Below, in pieces: positions 16,199-25,088 of a stretch of DNA of 64,000 nucleotides (the first letter of the stretch is position 1; each line of letters begins with the position of its first letter). Where the stretch lies: the NCBI RefSeq assembly GCF_001507435.1, contig NZ_LMWH01000139.1, positions 1 through 64,000 on the forward strand, in the 5' to 3' direction. The position numbers were made by a program, and so were the translations under genes. The notes under the pieces were generated by a model that was not told the origin of the DNA, searched no databases, and was given only the letters and a program-made list of their open reading frames with translations. The DNA comes from Streptomyces sp. NRRL F-5122 (GTDB lineage: Bacteria > Actinomycetota > Actinomycetes > Streptomycetales > Streptomycetaceae).

Positions 16199-18721
16199 CT
16201 AGGGAGTCCGGCGTTGCGCATAGTGAAGCATTGCCGGACCTGCAAGTCCTGCCGCTCCAGCCACAAAAAGCACGCCGAGGAGGACCCATCGAATGATGCC
16301 GAGAACCTCTCCCTGTGTGATTCCTTGCCTGGCTTGGGCGATATTCTGCTGCGGCCCCGACGAAGGAGAGGCCGAGCCGTTCGGAGCTGCTGCTTCCGAC
16401 GCCGGCGCGCTGGTTTCGCGGCCGCCACTCCCGCCTGCGGCCGCTCCACCCGCCGCCCCTCCGCCGCTGCTCGCGCCCGACGAGGTCCCACCGATGCCTG
16501 CTCCTGCGGCGGCTCCCCCCGAGCCCTGCGCGTTCGGGTCGTCGGACGACGGATCGCTCCGGGAGCCGCCCTTCTCGAGGTCGTCGGCCGCGACTTCGGC
16601 CTGCTTGCGCAGTTTCTCCGGCAACGGTGCATAACCGGGGGGAAGTTGGCCCGCCGCCCGGCCCTGCGTCTGGCCCGGTCCAGCGGCGTACCTCATGAAG
16701 TCCGCGTATGCCTTGCGATCCTTCGGGGCCTGGTCCACCGAAGCCGCGGCGTAGCTCACCACGGTCAGCGGGTACGCCTGGCCCTTGGCCCGTCCCGGAT
16801 CGGGCTTGAGCACGGCGGAGTCGTCCGCCCACGGCCGCATGTCGTCGACACCCGCCCGAAGTGTGTCGACCGAGGGCTTCACGAACGTTCCATCCGCGTT
16901 GCGCAGGGCCGCGACCTGGAGGCCGTAACGCTCCGCCGACGCGGTGTCGGTGATCGCGATCGCGGTACGGACGCCCGGCGAGGGAGCTCTGTTGACGAGC
17001 CTGGCCGGAGCTGTGCCGTCCGCGAGCTGGTACCAGGGGGTCTGCCCGTCGTTGCCCCTGCGGGTCTTCACGGCCCCGTCATGCAGATCGGCCGTGTACG
17101 GGTCCAGGTCAAGGATCGTGTAGTCGAGTGGATCCTTGAAATCAACTTGCCAGCCGGGCGCTGTCGTCGGGTCCGGCTTGGAGAATTCGTTCAGGTCGGT
17201 GTTCCCCACCGGATCCACGTCCTGGAAATAACGATTGACCCGCATTCCATAGGGGTCCGGTTTCCCGGACAGAAAGTCCCTGGCCTCCTTGTCGGACCGA
17301 AGCCAGTTCCAGAGCACCCGCGAGGTGTCGGAATTCCCCTGCGGGACCATGAGGCTCATCGGCCTACGTTGTTCGTCACGGCCGATGTCGGCGAATTCCG
17401 GATTGAGCTTCAAGAACTCCGGATCCTGGGTGTAGTACAGCGGATTTCCCCTGAGATGCTCGGGTGGGGCCGGCTCACCGGGCGAGCACGGAGGAGGGTT
17501 GCACTTGTCCGCCCAGGGAACGTCTCGCACATAGGAATGGGTGAGCATCTTGGCCACGAGCCTCGGCGTCAGTTTCATGTCGTGCAGCTCACCGCTCGCT
17601 CCTTCGACGAAGAATCCGATCGCGAGCCCCGACACGGCCACCGGCGCATGGACCACGCGTGGCCCGTCTCCCGACTGAGCCACCGGATCGACGGTGACGC
17701 CCATCGCGGGCGTGTCCTCCGTCGCGCTCAGCACCTCGTTCCTGGCGGAGTCCTCCGGACCGCGCACGAAGCTGAAGTTGTTCCCGGTGGACGTGCACAG
17801 CTTCGGCGCCCACAACGAGACGGCGTCGTCCGCGAGTTCGGAGCCGGGTACGGCCCGCTCGGGCTGGCCCTGCGGGCAGAAACTGTCGACCAGCTGGAAG
17901 TCCAGCCGAAAGACGATCCGCTGGGCCCAGTTCGTCGCGGACAGCGGCGAGGTCCGGAGCGGATCGCTGTCGGGATTGGTGTCCTTCGTACCGTTCGCGT
18001 AGTGGTCGCCGCGCGGCACGACGACCAGCCAGCACGAACGCGCAACGGGGGTCCGGCCGGCCGGCGCCGTGTTCAGACCGCAGCCGAGATGGTCCGCCTG
18101 GATCCCGTCCTGCACCTCGAACTCGGTTTCGCCCGTGCCGCCTGCGAAGGTCCGCACGGCTTTCTGCTCGTTGGTGTCCAGGGGACCGAAGTAGGTGTAG
18201 TCGACCGAGGACGTGGTGAGCGGCTCACCGTTGGCGGGCCGGAACGGGATGAATGTCGCCCCGGGGTCCTCCGCCGGGTCCACAGCCGCCGGGTTGCCGG
18301 AGTCGGCCGGCCCGTACACGACGGTCCGGCCGCTGCCGGCCCCATCGGTGGTCCCCGCTCCAAAGGCACACTGCTCCCGGTCGGGACCGGACGGATCGTC
18401 CCCCCAGCACTGCATGATCTGGAGGTAGTTGACGTTGAACGCGGTGCTCGGCAGGGTCGGCGCCCCGCCCTCCCAGCTCACCCGCACACCCTGCGAGTGC
18501 AGGTTCTTCGTCTGGTGGACGGTCACCTTCAGACGGGAGAAGTCGTCGTACGGCCCCTTCGTCCCCGACTTCGTCACCGCCGAGTCCTCGGCCCCGCTGT
18601 CCGCCGCCACGGCGGGCGTCGTGGCCGGCGGCACCGGCAGCAGCGCCACCACGAACGCGGCCAGCAGACAACTCATGGCGATGAGAATCCGCGGTCGGGG
18701 ACGCCTCAGTGCCTGTGTCAT
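16199..18721 (-). CDS. Large C-terminally anchored PstS-like protein (locus A)
   Basis: The 840-residue protein has an N-terminal signal/TM segment (about 13-40), a long extracytoplasmic part with PstS-like features (FNVNYLQIMQCWGDD, PVAVSGLAIGFFVEG, MVPQGNSDTSRVLWNWLRSD, MRYAAGPGQTQGRAAGQLPPGYAPL), a Gly/Ser/Ala-rich linker at about 730-800, and a C-terminal TM segment (about 810-830) with basic tail YAQRRTP. It lacks a lipobox. The N-terminal 350 residues with paired cysteines look like an extra domain I cannot name. The ATG overlaps the stop of the PstS gene by 4 bp, showing translational coupling. A paralogue begins at the window's right edge (62713-64000). Confidence 0.78.
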   Translation of the reverse strand: MTQALRRPRPRILIAMSCLLAAFVVALLPVPPATTPAVAADSGAEDSAVTKSGTKGPYDDFSRLKVTVHQTKNLHSQGVRVSWEGGAPTLPSTAFNVNYLQIMQCWGDDPSGPDREQCAFGAGTTDGAGSGRTVVYGPADSGNPAAVDPAEDPGATFIPFRPANGEPLTTSSVDYTYFGPLDTNEQKAVRTFAGGTGETEFEVQDGIQADHLGCGLNTAPAGRTPVARSCWLVVVPRGDHYANGTKDTNPDSDPLRTSPLSATNWAQRIVFRLDFQLVDSFCPQGQPERAVPGSELADDAVSLWAPKLCTSTGNNFSFVRGPEDSARNEVLSATEDTPAMGVTVDPVAQSGDGPRVVHAPVAVSGLAIGFFVEGASGELHDMKLTPRLVAKMLTHSYVRDVPWADKCNPPPCSPGEPAPPEHLRGNPLYYTQDPEFLKLNPEFADIGRDEQRRPMSLMVPQGNSDTSRVLWNWLRSDKEARDFLSGKPDPYGMRVNRYFQDVDPVGNTDLNEFSKPDPTTAPGWQVDFKDPLDYTILDLDPYTADLHDGAVKTRRGNDGQTPWYQLADGTAPARLVNRAPSPGVRTAIAITDTASAERYGLQVAALRNADGTFVKPSVDTLRAGVDDMRPWADDSAVLKPDPGRAKGQAYPLTVVSYAAASVDQAPKDRKAYADFMRYAAGPGQTQGRAAGQLPPGYAPLPEKLRKQAEVAADDLEKGGSRSDPSSDDPNAQGSGGAAAGAGIGGTSSGASSGGGAAGGAAAGGSGGRETSAPASEAAAPNGSASPSSGPQQNIAQARQGITQGEVLGIIRWVLLGVLFVAGAAGLAGPAMLHYAQRRTP

Positions 18722-20457
18722 GCCGCACCGCCCTTGCGACGCGTCCGGCCCGCCATCACACGCGCGACGACCGGTGGTCCGACAACGACGCCGACCAGCA
18801 GCGCGGCCGACAGCGCCATCAACGCCGTACGCAGGCCGAGGGAGTCGTCCGCGCCCAGGGAGACCGGGCTGGCTGCGACGGAGGTGTCACCGGCGGCCTG
18901 GTCGCCGCTGATCACCTCGCCGGTGTCGGGGTCGACGACGCTTCCGCCGCCGGTCCCGCCCGCCCCGCCGGTGCCCGCCGTACCGCTGCCGGAGCCGCTC
19001 GTCGCGGCGCCCGAGCCGCCGGACGCCCCCGCACCGGAACCGCCCGAGCCGGAGCCGCCGGACGCCCCCGTACCCGAGCCGCCGCCCGAACCGGAGCCGC
19101 CGTTCGAGCCGGAACCGCCGGAGCTGCCGTTGCCGACCGGCGTGGTGTTCTTGTTGCCGCCCGTGCCGGTCGCGCACTGGTCCGGGCCCTTCTTGTCGCA
19201 CGCCTGCGGGTAGGGGGCGTTCTGGATCAGCAGGTTCCGTCCGCCGGAGAACGTCGGGTTGTTGCACTTGTTGACATCGATCCTGGTCGCGTCGGCGCCG
19301 GGGATCTTCCGCGTCTGCGCCATCGCGGCTTCCACCAGGTTCTTCGGCAGCGGCGAGTAGCCGAGCCGGTCGGCCTGCTGCTGGCCGTCGCAGAGGAAGT
19401 AGTTGTTGAACGCGCTCAGCGTCTTCCCCTTGGCCGTGGTGAAGCCGTTCTCCTCCTTGGTGGGGATGATCATGTAGCTGTAGCTGGAGAGGGGATAGGT
19501 GCGCCGGTCCCCGAAGGTGTAGACGTTGTCAAGGTTCTGGGTCAGGTAGTTCGCGGAGAGCGGGTTGTTGTTGATCTGGGCCTTGGTGAGGGCGACCGCC
19601 ACACTGGAGGCGGTGGGCTCGACGTAGTAGCCGGCCTGGTTGAGGACCTTGGCCACCGGGAAGCCCGCGTTCCTGGCGTACGAGTACTCGACGTAGGTGA
19701 TGGCGCCCTCGGCCTGGGACTGCTTCGTGTAGCCCGCGACGCCGAGGGAGCTGGACTGGGCGACGAAGCCCGAGCCGGGGATCACGGGGAAGTACGACGT
19801 GAGACCGCACGGCGTCTGCTTGCCGGCCCGACGGCAGTAGTCGTTCCACAGGGAGCCGTACCGCTTGGACATCCACAGCGTGAACTGTGCGGTCGTACCG
19901 GAGCCGTCGGAGCGGACGACCGGGACGATCCGGCGGGCCGGCAGGGCCAGCTTGGGGTTGTCCGCCTTGATCTCCGGCGCGTTCCACATCGTCAGCCTGC
20001 CGGTGAAGATCCTGGTGAGGACGTCACCGGACAACCGGAGGTTGGTGACCTGCCTGCCGCCGATCTTCAGGTTGTACATGAACGACGTGCCGCCGGCCAC
20101 GATCGGCATGTAGGCGTACTTCCGGGTGGGCGGAGGATCCTGCTGGCCGAGGTCGTTGAGGCCGTAGGGGATCTCGGACACACCGAAGTCGGAGGTGCCG
20201 TTCTTGAACTGCTGACGGCCTACCGAGGAGCCGACCGACGCGTAGTTCACGGTCATGCCCTGCTGGCGGACGTTGCGCCGCCACTGCTCGATGGCGTTGG
20301 CGCTCCAGGTCGAGCCGGAGCCGCTGATCTTCGTGTAGCTCTCCGCGAAGGCGCTCGGTGGGTGGACGGCCAGCAGCGCGCAGACCGCGGCGACGAACAG
20401 CGCCAGCGCCTGGTGCACGCGCGTGGCGCGCGGACGTCGGACAGGTGCGGGTATCAC
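18718..20457 (-). CDS. pstS: PstS-like phosphate-binding protein with Gly-rich linker and C-terminal TM (locus A)
   Basis: The 579-residue protein has a Sec signal (ending PPSAFAES), then a recognisable PstS domain: ISGSGSTWSANAIEQWRRNV, YASVGSSVGRQQFKNGTSDFGVSEIPYG and VVRSDGSGTTAQFTLWMS, the last two being phosphate-loop regions. After about residue 425 comes a 90-residue Gly/Ser linker, then VVDPDTGEVISGDQ, a TM segment (about 545-568) and the basic tail RTRRKGG. Canonical PstS proteins are lipoproteins; this one has no lipobox and is anchored at the C-terminus. Start and stop overlap the neighbouring pstA and large PstS genes by 4 bp each, so the four genes form one coupled operon. Confidence 0.88.
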   Translation of the reverse strand: MIPAPVRRPRATRVHQALALFVAAVCALLAVHPPSAFAESYTKISGSGSTWSANAIEQWRRNVRQQGMTVNYASVGSSVGRQQFKNGTSDFGVSEIPYGLNDLGQQDPPPTRKYAYMPIVAGGTSFMYNLKIGGRQVTNLRLSGDVLTRIFTGRLTMWNAPEIKADNPKLALPARRIVPVVRSDGSGTTAQFTLWMSKRYGSLWNDYCRRAGKQTPCGLTSYFPVIPGSGFVAQSSSLGVAGYTKQSQAEGAITYVEYSYARNAGFPVAKVLNQAGYYVEPTASSVAVALTKAQINNNPLSANYLTQNLDNVYTFGDRRTYPLSSYSYMIIPTKEENGFTTAKGKTLSAFNNYFLCDGQQQADRLGYSPLPKNLVEAAMAQTRKIPGADATRIDVNKCNNPTFSGGRNLLIQNAPYPQACDKKGPDQCATGTGGNKNTTPVGNGSSGGSGSNGGSGSGGGSGTGASGGSGSGGSGAGASGGSGAATSGSGSGTAGTGGAGGTGGGSVVDPDTGEVISGDQAAGDTSVAASPVSLGADDSLGLRTALMALSAALLVGVVVGPPVVARVMAGRTRRKGGAA

Positions 20458-21731
20458 GGGGTGCTCCTCGTCGGTGCGGGTCTTTCTGACGACTGGTCGG
20501 TGGAGGCGTACGCCTCGAAGCGCTTGGCGTCATGGCGGGAGGCCCGGACCCGGCGGTGTTCCTGGCGCCTGGTCAGCCGGCCCGGTCCGCGGCCGCCGAG
20601 GACGCGGGCCATCACGAACAGGACGAGCACCAGCACGAGAAGCACCGCCGCGGTGCCGAAGCCGCGTGCGATGTAGGTGGGTTCGGGGGACTTGACGAGT
20701 TCGAAGGCCGCCAGCGGCAGCGACACCATCGGGTCGTGCAGCGGATCGGCGTTGAGCTCCGCCGTGTAACCGGCGGTCAGCAGGACCGGCGAGGTCTCGC
20801 CGACACCGCGGGCCGTGCCCAGGATGATCGCCGTCGTGAGACCGGAGCGGGAGGTGGGCAGCACCACGTGCCACACCGTGCGCCATCGTGAGGTGCCGAG
20901 CGCGTACGACGCCTCGCGCAGGGTGCCGGGGACCAGCCGGATCACCACGTCCGACGCGCGGATGATGATCGGCAGCATCATCACGGAGATCGCGAGCGCG
21001 GCGGCGAGCCCGGAGCGCTCGAAGCCCAGCGCCAGGATGAAGGTCGCGTAGATGAACAGGCCGGCCACGATGGACGGCAACGCCGTCATCGCCTCCACGA
21101 TGGTGCGGACGAACCGGCTGAAGGCGCCCGGGACTTCGTTCAGGAAGACCGCGCAGACCAGCCCGGCCGGGATGCAGATCACCAGGGCGATGGAGATCTG
21201 CCACAGCGTGCCGACGATCGCGTGCAGGATGCCACCGACGCTGAGCGGCTCGATCGGACCGGCGTCGGCCATCGATTCGGTGTAGAAGTTCAGGTGCGGC
21301 AGCGCGTCGCGGCCCTCGTAGAGCGTGTAGACGACCACGAACGCCAGCACGGCCAGCATCACCAGGCCGAGGCTCTGGACGACGGCGGCGGCCACCCGGT
21401 CTCGTACCGCCGGCCCGTCCTCGTCGAAGGAGACCAGCAGCGCGTACAGACCGAGGAAGAGCACGTAGGCGACGACGACGAAGCCGAGGGCGCCGTTGAA
21501 GGGCAGCATCCGGTCGAACAGCAGCCAGGTGATGCAGAGGGACGCGGCCGCGGCACCGATCATCGCGTACACGTCGGTGGCACGCAGAGTGGCCAGATTG
21601 CGGCGTGATTCGGTGCGCGGCCGGCTGCGGCCGGGCAGGGTCGTGGCCGGTATGGGCGGTTTCGCCGGCGCCGCGGGACTCGTCTGCGGTCCCTGGTCGC
21701 CGGGCGGGCTCTGTGCGGTGGTGACGGTCAT
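20454..21731 (-). CDS. pstA: Phosphate-type ABC transporter permease PstA (locus A)
   Basis: The 425-residue protein starts MTVTTAQSPPGDQGPQ and has a 65-residue Pro-rich cytoplasmic leader, several TM segments and the permease loop EASYALGTSRWRTVWHVVLP (EAA-like motif) near residue 295, followed by TAIILGTARGVGETSPVLLTAG, a strong PstA signature. It forms the channel with PstC and is driven by PstB. The start lies 14 bp after the pstC stop. The leader and the basic C-terminal tail (about 40 residues) are longer than in the housekeeping PstA family. Confidence 0.9.
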   Translation of the reverse strand: MTVTTAQSPPGDQGPQTSPAAPAKPPIPATTLPGRSRPRTESRRNLATLRATDVYAMIGAAAASLCITWLLFDRMLPFNGALGFVVVAYVLFLGLYALLVSFDEDGPAVRDRVAAAVVQSLGLVMLAVLAFVVVYTLYEGRDALPHLNFYTESMADAGPIEPLSVGGILHAIVGTLWQISIALVICIPAGLVCAVFLNEVPGAFSRFVRTIVEAMTALPSIVAGLFIYATFILALGFERSGLAAALAISVMMLPIIIRASDVVIRLVPGTLREASYALGTSRWRTVWHVVLPTSRSGLTTAIILGTARGVGETSPVLLTAGYTAELNADPLHDPMVSLPLAAFELVKSPEPTYIARGFGTAAVLLVLVLVLFVMARVLGGRGPGRLTRRQEHRRVRASRHDAKRFEAYASTDQSSERPAPTRSTP

Positions 21732-21745
21732 CCGGCTCGGTCTCC

Positions 21746-22756
21746 TCAGGAGTCGCTCGCCGCGCCGGAACGGCTGCGGGCGACGATCGACGACGCGACG
21801 AAGTTGACGACGAGGGTCATCAGGAACAGCGCGAGGCCCGCGGCCATCAGCGCCGACATGCCCATCTCGCTCGCCTCGCCGTAACGCAGGGCGATCAGCG
21901 AGGAGACCGAGCTGGTGCCGTTCTGCAGGATGTGCGGCTGGATCACGAAGACCGGCGAGATGATCAGGTACACGGCGATGGTCTCGCCCAGCGCCCGGCC
22001 CAGGCCCAGCATGGTGCCGCCGATCATGCCGCCCTTGCCGAAGGGCAGAACGACGCTGCGGATCATGCCCCAGCGGTTCGCGCCGAGCGCGTAGGCGCCC
22101 TCCCGCTCGCCGACCGGAGCCTGTGAGAACACCTCCCGTACCACCGAGCAGATGATCGGCGCGACCATCAGGGACACGACCATGCCGGCGATGAAGGTGG
22201 AGGAGGTGAAGACGGTGGCGGTGGCGAGCGGGTCCCGTGGATCGACGCCGTCGACCTCGAAGATCGGTATCCAGCCGAAGTACGTGGAGATCCAGCGCGA
22301 CAGCGTGACCACGTGCCCCTGGAAGAAGAACAGGCCCCACAGGCCGTAGACCACCGACGGCACGGCGGCCATCAGGTCCACGACGCTGATGAGGGTCTGG
22401 CGGATCGTCGGCGGGGCGTACTCGGATATGTAGAGCGCGGTGCCGAGCGCCATCGGCACCGCGAAGACGATGGCGACGAGCGCGATGAGGATCGTGCCGA
22501 CGAGTACGGCCGCGATACCGAAGTTGCCGCCGTCGGGCTCCCAGGTCTCGGTGGTGATGAAGCCCCACTGCGCGACCGACAGCGCCTGCCAGGCCCGGTA
22601 CGTCAGAAAGCCGCCGACGAGCAGCATGATCGCTAGCACGAAGGCACCGCCGCCGCGCAGCACGCCCCGGAACGCGCGGTCGGTCAGGCCCGGGTCCGGG
22701 TACAGACGTCTCGGAGGCTCGGCCGCCGGCGCCTCCGGCCGCTCAGATATTCGCAT
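21746..22756 (-). CDS. pstC: Phosphate-type ABC transporter permease PstC (locus A)
   Basis: The 336-residue protein has TM segments beginning near residue 35 and the PstC motifs PMALGTALYISEYAPPTIRQ, VDLMAAVPSVVYGLWG, EGAYALGANRWGMIRSVVLP (EAA loop) and GLGRALGETIAVYLI. ATG 22756 is used; an in-frame GTG sits 6 bp upstream and neither has an obvious Shine-Dalgarno site. It is the first gene of the coupled operon pstC-pstA-pstS-large pstS. A possible PHO-box-like repeat lies upstream, which would fit phosphate-starvation control by PhoP. Confidence 0.9.
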   Translation of the reverse strand: MRISERPEAPAAEPPRRLYPDPGLTDRAFRGVLRGGGAFVLAIMLLVGGFLTYRAWQALSVAQWGFITTETWEPDGGNFGIAAVLVGTILIALVAIVFAVPMALGTALYISEYAPPTIRQTLISVVDLMAAVPSVVYGLWGLFFFQGHVVTLSRWISTYFGWIPIFEVDGVDPRDPLATATVFTSSTFIAGMVVSLMVAPIICSVVREVFSQAPVGEREGAYALGANRWGMIRSVVLPFGKGGMIGGTMLGLGRALGETIAVYLIISPVFVIQPHILQNGTSSVSSLIALRYGEASEMGMSALMAAGLALFLMTLVVNFVASSIVARSRSGAASDS

Positions 22757-22783
22757 CGTCACGTGCCACGAGGCTTCTGGGGC

Positions 22784-22814
22784 GGGTTGGACACCACCGC
22801 ACACGAATGTGAAC
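22784..22814 (-). promoter_or_regulatory. Possible PHO box upstream of pstC
   Basis: On the minus strand GTTCACATTCG (22804-22814) matches the 11-bp direct-repeat unit bound by Streptomyces PhoP. A weaker copy, GTCCAACCC, begins 22 bp further on, two repeat periods away; the middle unit is poor. A CCCCTAGGGG palindrome lies just beyond it at 22822-22831. Confidence 0.35.
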
Positions 22815-22865
22815 GAGATGCCCCCTAGGGGCAACTTCCGGTGACGTACGCGTAGTGATCCCGCG

Positions 22866-23252
22866 TCACTCTGCGTCGTCCCACAGGGTCGTCCGTCCCG
22901 ATCCCACTTCGGCGAGGAGCAACCGGAACCGGTCGTACGCCGTCTGGCACGTCGAGTGCCGCTCATAGGGCCGCGGGGACACGGCCACGACCCCGCCACT
23001 GCGGTCGCGGAGCCGCCAGGCCCAGCCGGCGCCGTCGGAGGAGTGGTGCAGCTCCCCCTGTAACTCCTCTATGTCAGCGCACAGTTGCTCTAATCCGGCA
23101 CGACACTCGCCGTAGTCCGCGTACGGCCTGGCGGACATGGCGATCACCCGCCCGTTCGACGCGGTGAGCCGCCAGGAGCAGGACCCGCCGGTGTCGGTGT
23201 CCATGTGGCAGCGCGTGCCACGTACGGCCGCGCCCCCCTTCGGTGCTGCCAT
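22866..23252 (-). CDS. DUF1508 (YegP-like) two-repeat protein, copy 1
   Basis: The 128-residue protein starts MAAPKGGAAVRGTRCHMDTD and contains two copies of a short alpha/beta repeat: SWRLTASNGRVIAMSARPYADYGECRAG and AWRLRDRSGGVVAVSPRPYERHSTCQTAYDRF. The pattern W.L...NG.V.A.S...Y.....C resembles DUF1508/YegP proteins, small dimeric proteins of unknown function. It lies 109 bp upstream of and on the same strand as pstC but is separated by the promoter region. A clear paralogue is at 25089-25484. It has no signal peptide. Confidence 0.7.
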   Translation of the reverse strand: MAAPKGGAAVRGTRCHMDTDTGGSCSWRLTASNGRVIAMSARPYADYGECRAGLEQLCADIEELQGELHHSSDGAGWAWRLRDRSGGVVAVSPRPYERHSTCQTAYDRFRLLLAEVGSGRTTLWDDAE

Positions 23253-23814
23253 CCCCACCCCTGTTGCCTCATATCGGGAAACGTTGCATGTGTTGTTCGC
23301 AGTTGCGCGCTTACGCAGCACACGCAGGGTAAAGAGGCGGGAGTGATGCGTGGTCACTCCGGTTGGGTGTGCAGGGCATGGTTCGCGCGGAAGTTGCCCC
23401 GCGTTCACTCAGTGCGCGCATGCGCGGCTCGGTGAACCCACACCTCTTGTCGGCCGGACGGGCCGGGCTCACTACGGTCCCGGACGCCCGGGCCGGGCCG
23501 ACGGAGGGACTCTCCGGACACACACCGGACACGCGGCCTCGGCCGCACGGACGCGGGGCGCGGCGCCCCCGGGCGCGGTACGGGTCCGTGGCCGCCGAGT
23601 CGACTGAAATTCGGATCGAATTTCTCCTTCGGTTTCCCGAAAAATCGAAACACCGGATATTCGGCATTGTTTCCTTCGAGAGTGAATCCGCAGCTCACTC
23701 CATTCTCTTGAAGAAAGCGTTCCGAAATCTCCACAGAATGACTACGCTGCACACGTCATTCGGGCCCGTCGTGGGGAAATCGGCGGGCCGTGGCACTCAC
23801 CTTGGGGAATTCGC

Positions 23815-24579
23815 ATGCGTATTAGCTCAGTTGTCGCCGCTGCGTCCGGCGTCCTGGCCCTGTCCGCCCTCGCCGTTCCGGCCGCTCACGCGGACGAGAG
23901 GTTCGGCGACACCGACATCACCAGCGTGGTCGTCAACGACGGGCGGCCCGTCGTCGTCGGCACGACCGAAAGAGTCGTCACCGTCGAGGTCACCGCGACG
24001 GACCCGGCCGGCCTCCAGCAGGTCGACGCCACCCTGTACCACGGCTCGTACGCCGACCAGGACGCCACGGTGCCCTCGTCGGCGGCCTGCGGGCCGACCA
24101 CCGACACCACCACCACCTGCACCCTGACGTTCACTCTCAAGCCCGGGATCGACCCGTCCGACGACTCGCTGGCCGGCACCTGGAGCCTCAGCGCCTACGC
24201 GATCTCTCTCGACAACGACGGGGTGGGCCTCGACAACGCGGCCACCTTCCCCGTGCAGCGCGACACCCAGGTGACCGTCGACGCCACCCCCGAGCCGGTG
24301 AAGCGAGGCAAGATCCTCACCGTCAAGGGCGGCGTGCAGCACGCCGGCTGGGCGACCGGCGCGTACACCGCCGCCGAGGCGGGCCGGCCCGTCCAGCTGC
24401 AGTTCCGCGCCGAGGGCTGCCACGACTACACCACCGTCAAGACCGTCCGCACCACCGCGAACGGCACCGTCTCCACCACCGTCCGCGCTTCGTCCGACGG
24501 CTCCTACCGCTGGGTCTACGCCGGCACGGCCGACACCGCGGCCGCGGTCTCCGCGGCCGACTTCGTCGACGTGCGCTGA
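23815..24579 (+). CDS. Secreted Ig-like beta-sandwich protein, unknown function
   Basis: The 254-residue product begins MRISSVVAAASGVLALSALA with signal peptide cleavage after AAHA. The mature part has an N-terminal beta domain (ITSVVVNDGRPVVVGTTERVVTVEVTATDPAGL), one likely disulfide (AACGPTT...TTCTLTF), and a C-terminal domain with VKRGKILTVKGGVQHAGWAT...VQLQFRAEG...VKTVRTTANGTVSTTVRASSDGSYRWVYAG. That C-terminal pattern recurs in many Streptomyces secreted proteins, some labelled calcium-binding, but no EF-hand is visible. The ATG follows TTGGGGAATTCGC. The AT-rich leader upstream sets it apart from the local base composition. Confidence 0.72.
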   Translation: MRISSVVAAASGVLALSALAVPAAHADERFGDTDITSVVVNDGRPVVVGTTERVVTVEVTATDPAGLQQVDATLYHGSYADQDATVPSSAACGPTTDTTTTCTLTFTLKPGIDPSDDSLAGTWSLSAYAISLDNDGVGLDNAATFPVQRDTQVTVDATPEPVKRGKILTVKGGVQHAGWATGAYTAAEAGRPVQLQFRAEGCHDYTTVKTVRTTANGTVSTTVRASSDGSYRWVYAGTADTAAAVSAADFVDVR

Positions 24580-25088
24580 GTCCCGAACAAGCGGCGCGGG
24601 GCACCCGCGCGGGCTGTCCGGCGCCGCACCCGCACGGGGTCACCCGAAGGGGCGAGTAAGAGGTTCCCGGCGAGCGAATTCGCGATGAATCCGCTCTGCG
24701 GAGGAACACATCCCGGCGCACAAAAGCGAGCGGCGATTATCATGGGCACGCCGCACCGAATTCTGCTGCGGCGTGCCGTTCGCGTTTTCCGGGCACGGTT
24801 CTCACGGTGACGCCACGGCCTTTCCGGGACCCCGCCGCGCAAAAAGCCGGCGGGCCCGGTCGCATGCCGACCCGACCCGCCGAGGAAAAATGCCGCCCAC
24901 ATTCCGTGCGGGCGAGGATCCGGGGTGTTCCCCGGCCGTGCACGACGGGGAGGGCGCCGTAGTCCGCCCGAGGCCGCCGGAGCTCAGCGCCGCCTCCACC
25001 GAGCGGTCCGGAGGACCGGGGTCGGCGGGCAGCGGCACGTTCATCTATGATTTACGTGAGCATGCCAACCAATGCGCCCGGACCGCGC
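24580..25088. other. Non-coding stretch with an imperfect hairpin
   Basis: No gene was recognised in these 509 bp. An imperfect stem-loop (24849-24862 with 24868-24881, about two mismatches) flanked by A-tracts on both sides could be a bidirectional terminator between the convergent genes on either side. Confidence 0.35.

Noticed and set aside
22846..22855. GTACGCGTAG as another nucleoside-salvage operator
   Set aside because: It shares only part of the palindrome, is near pstC and lacks the CGCGCG centre.
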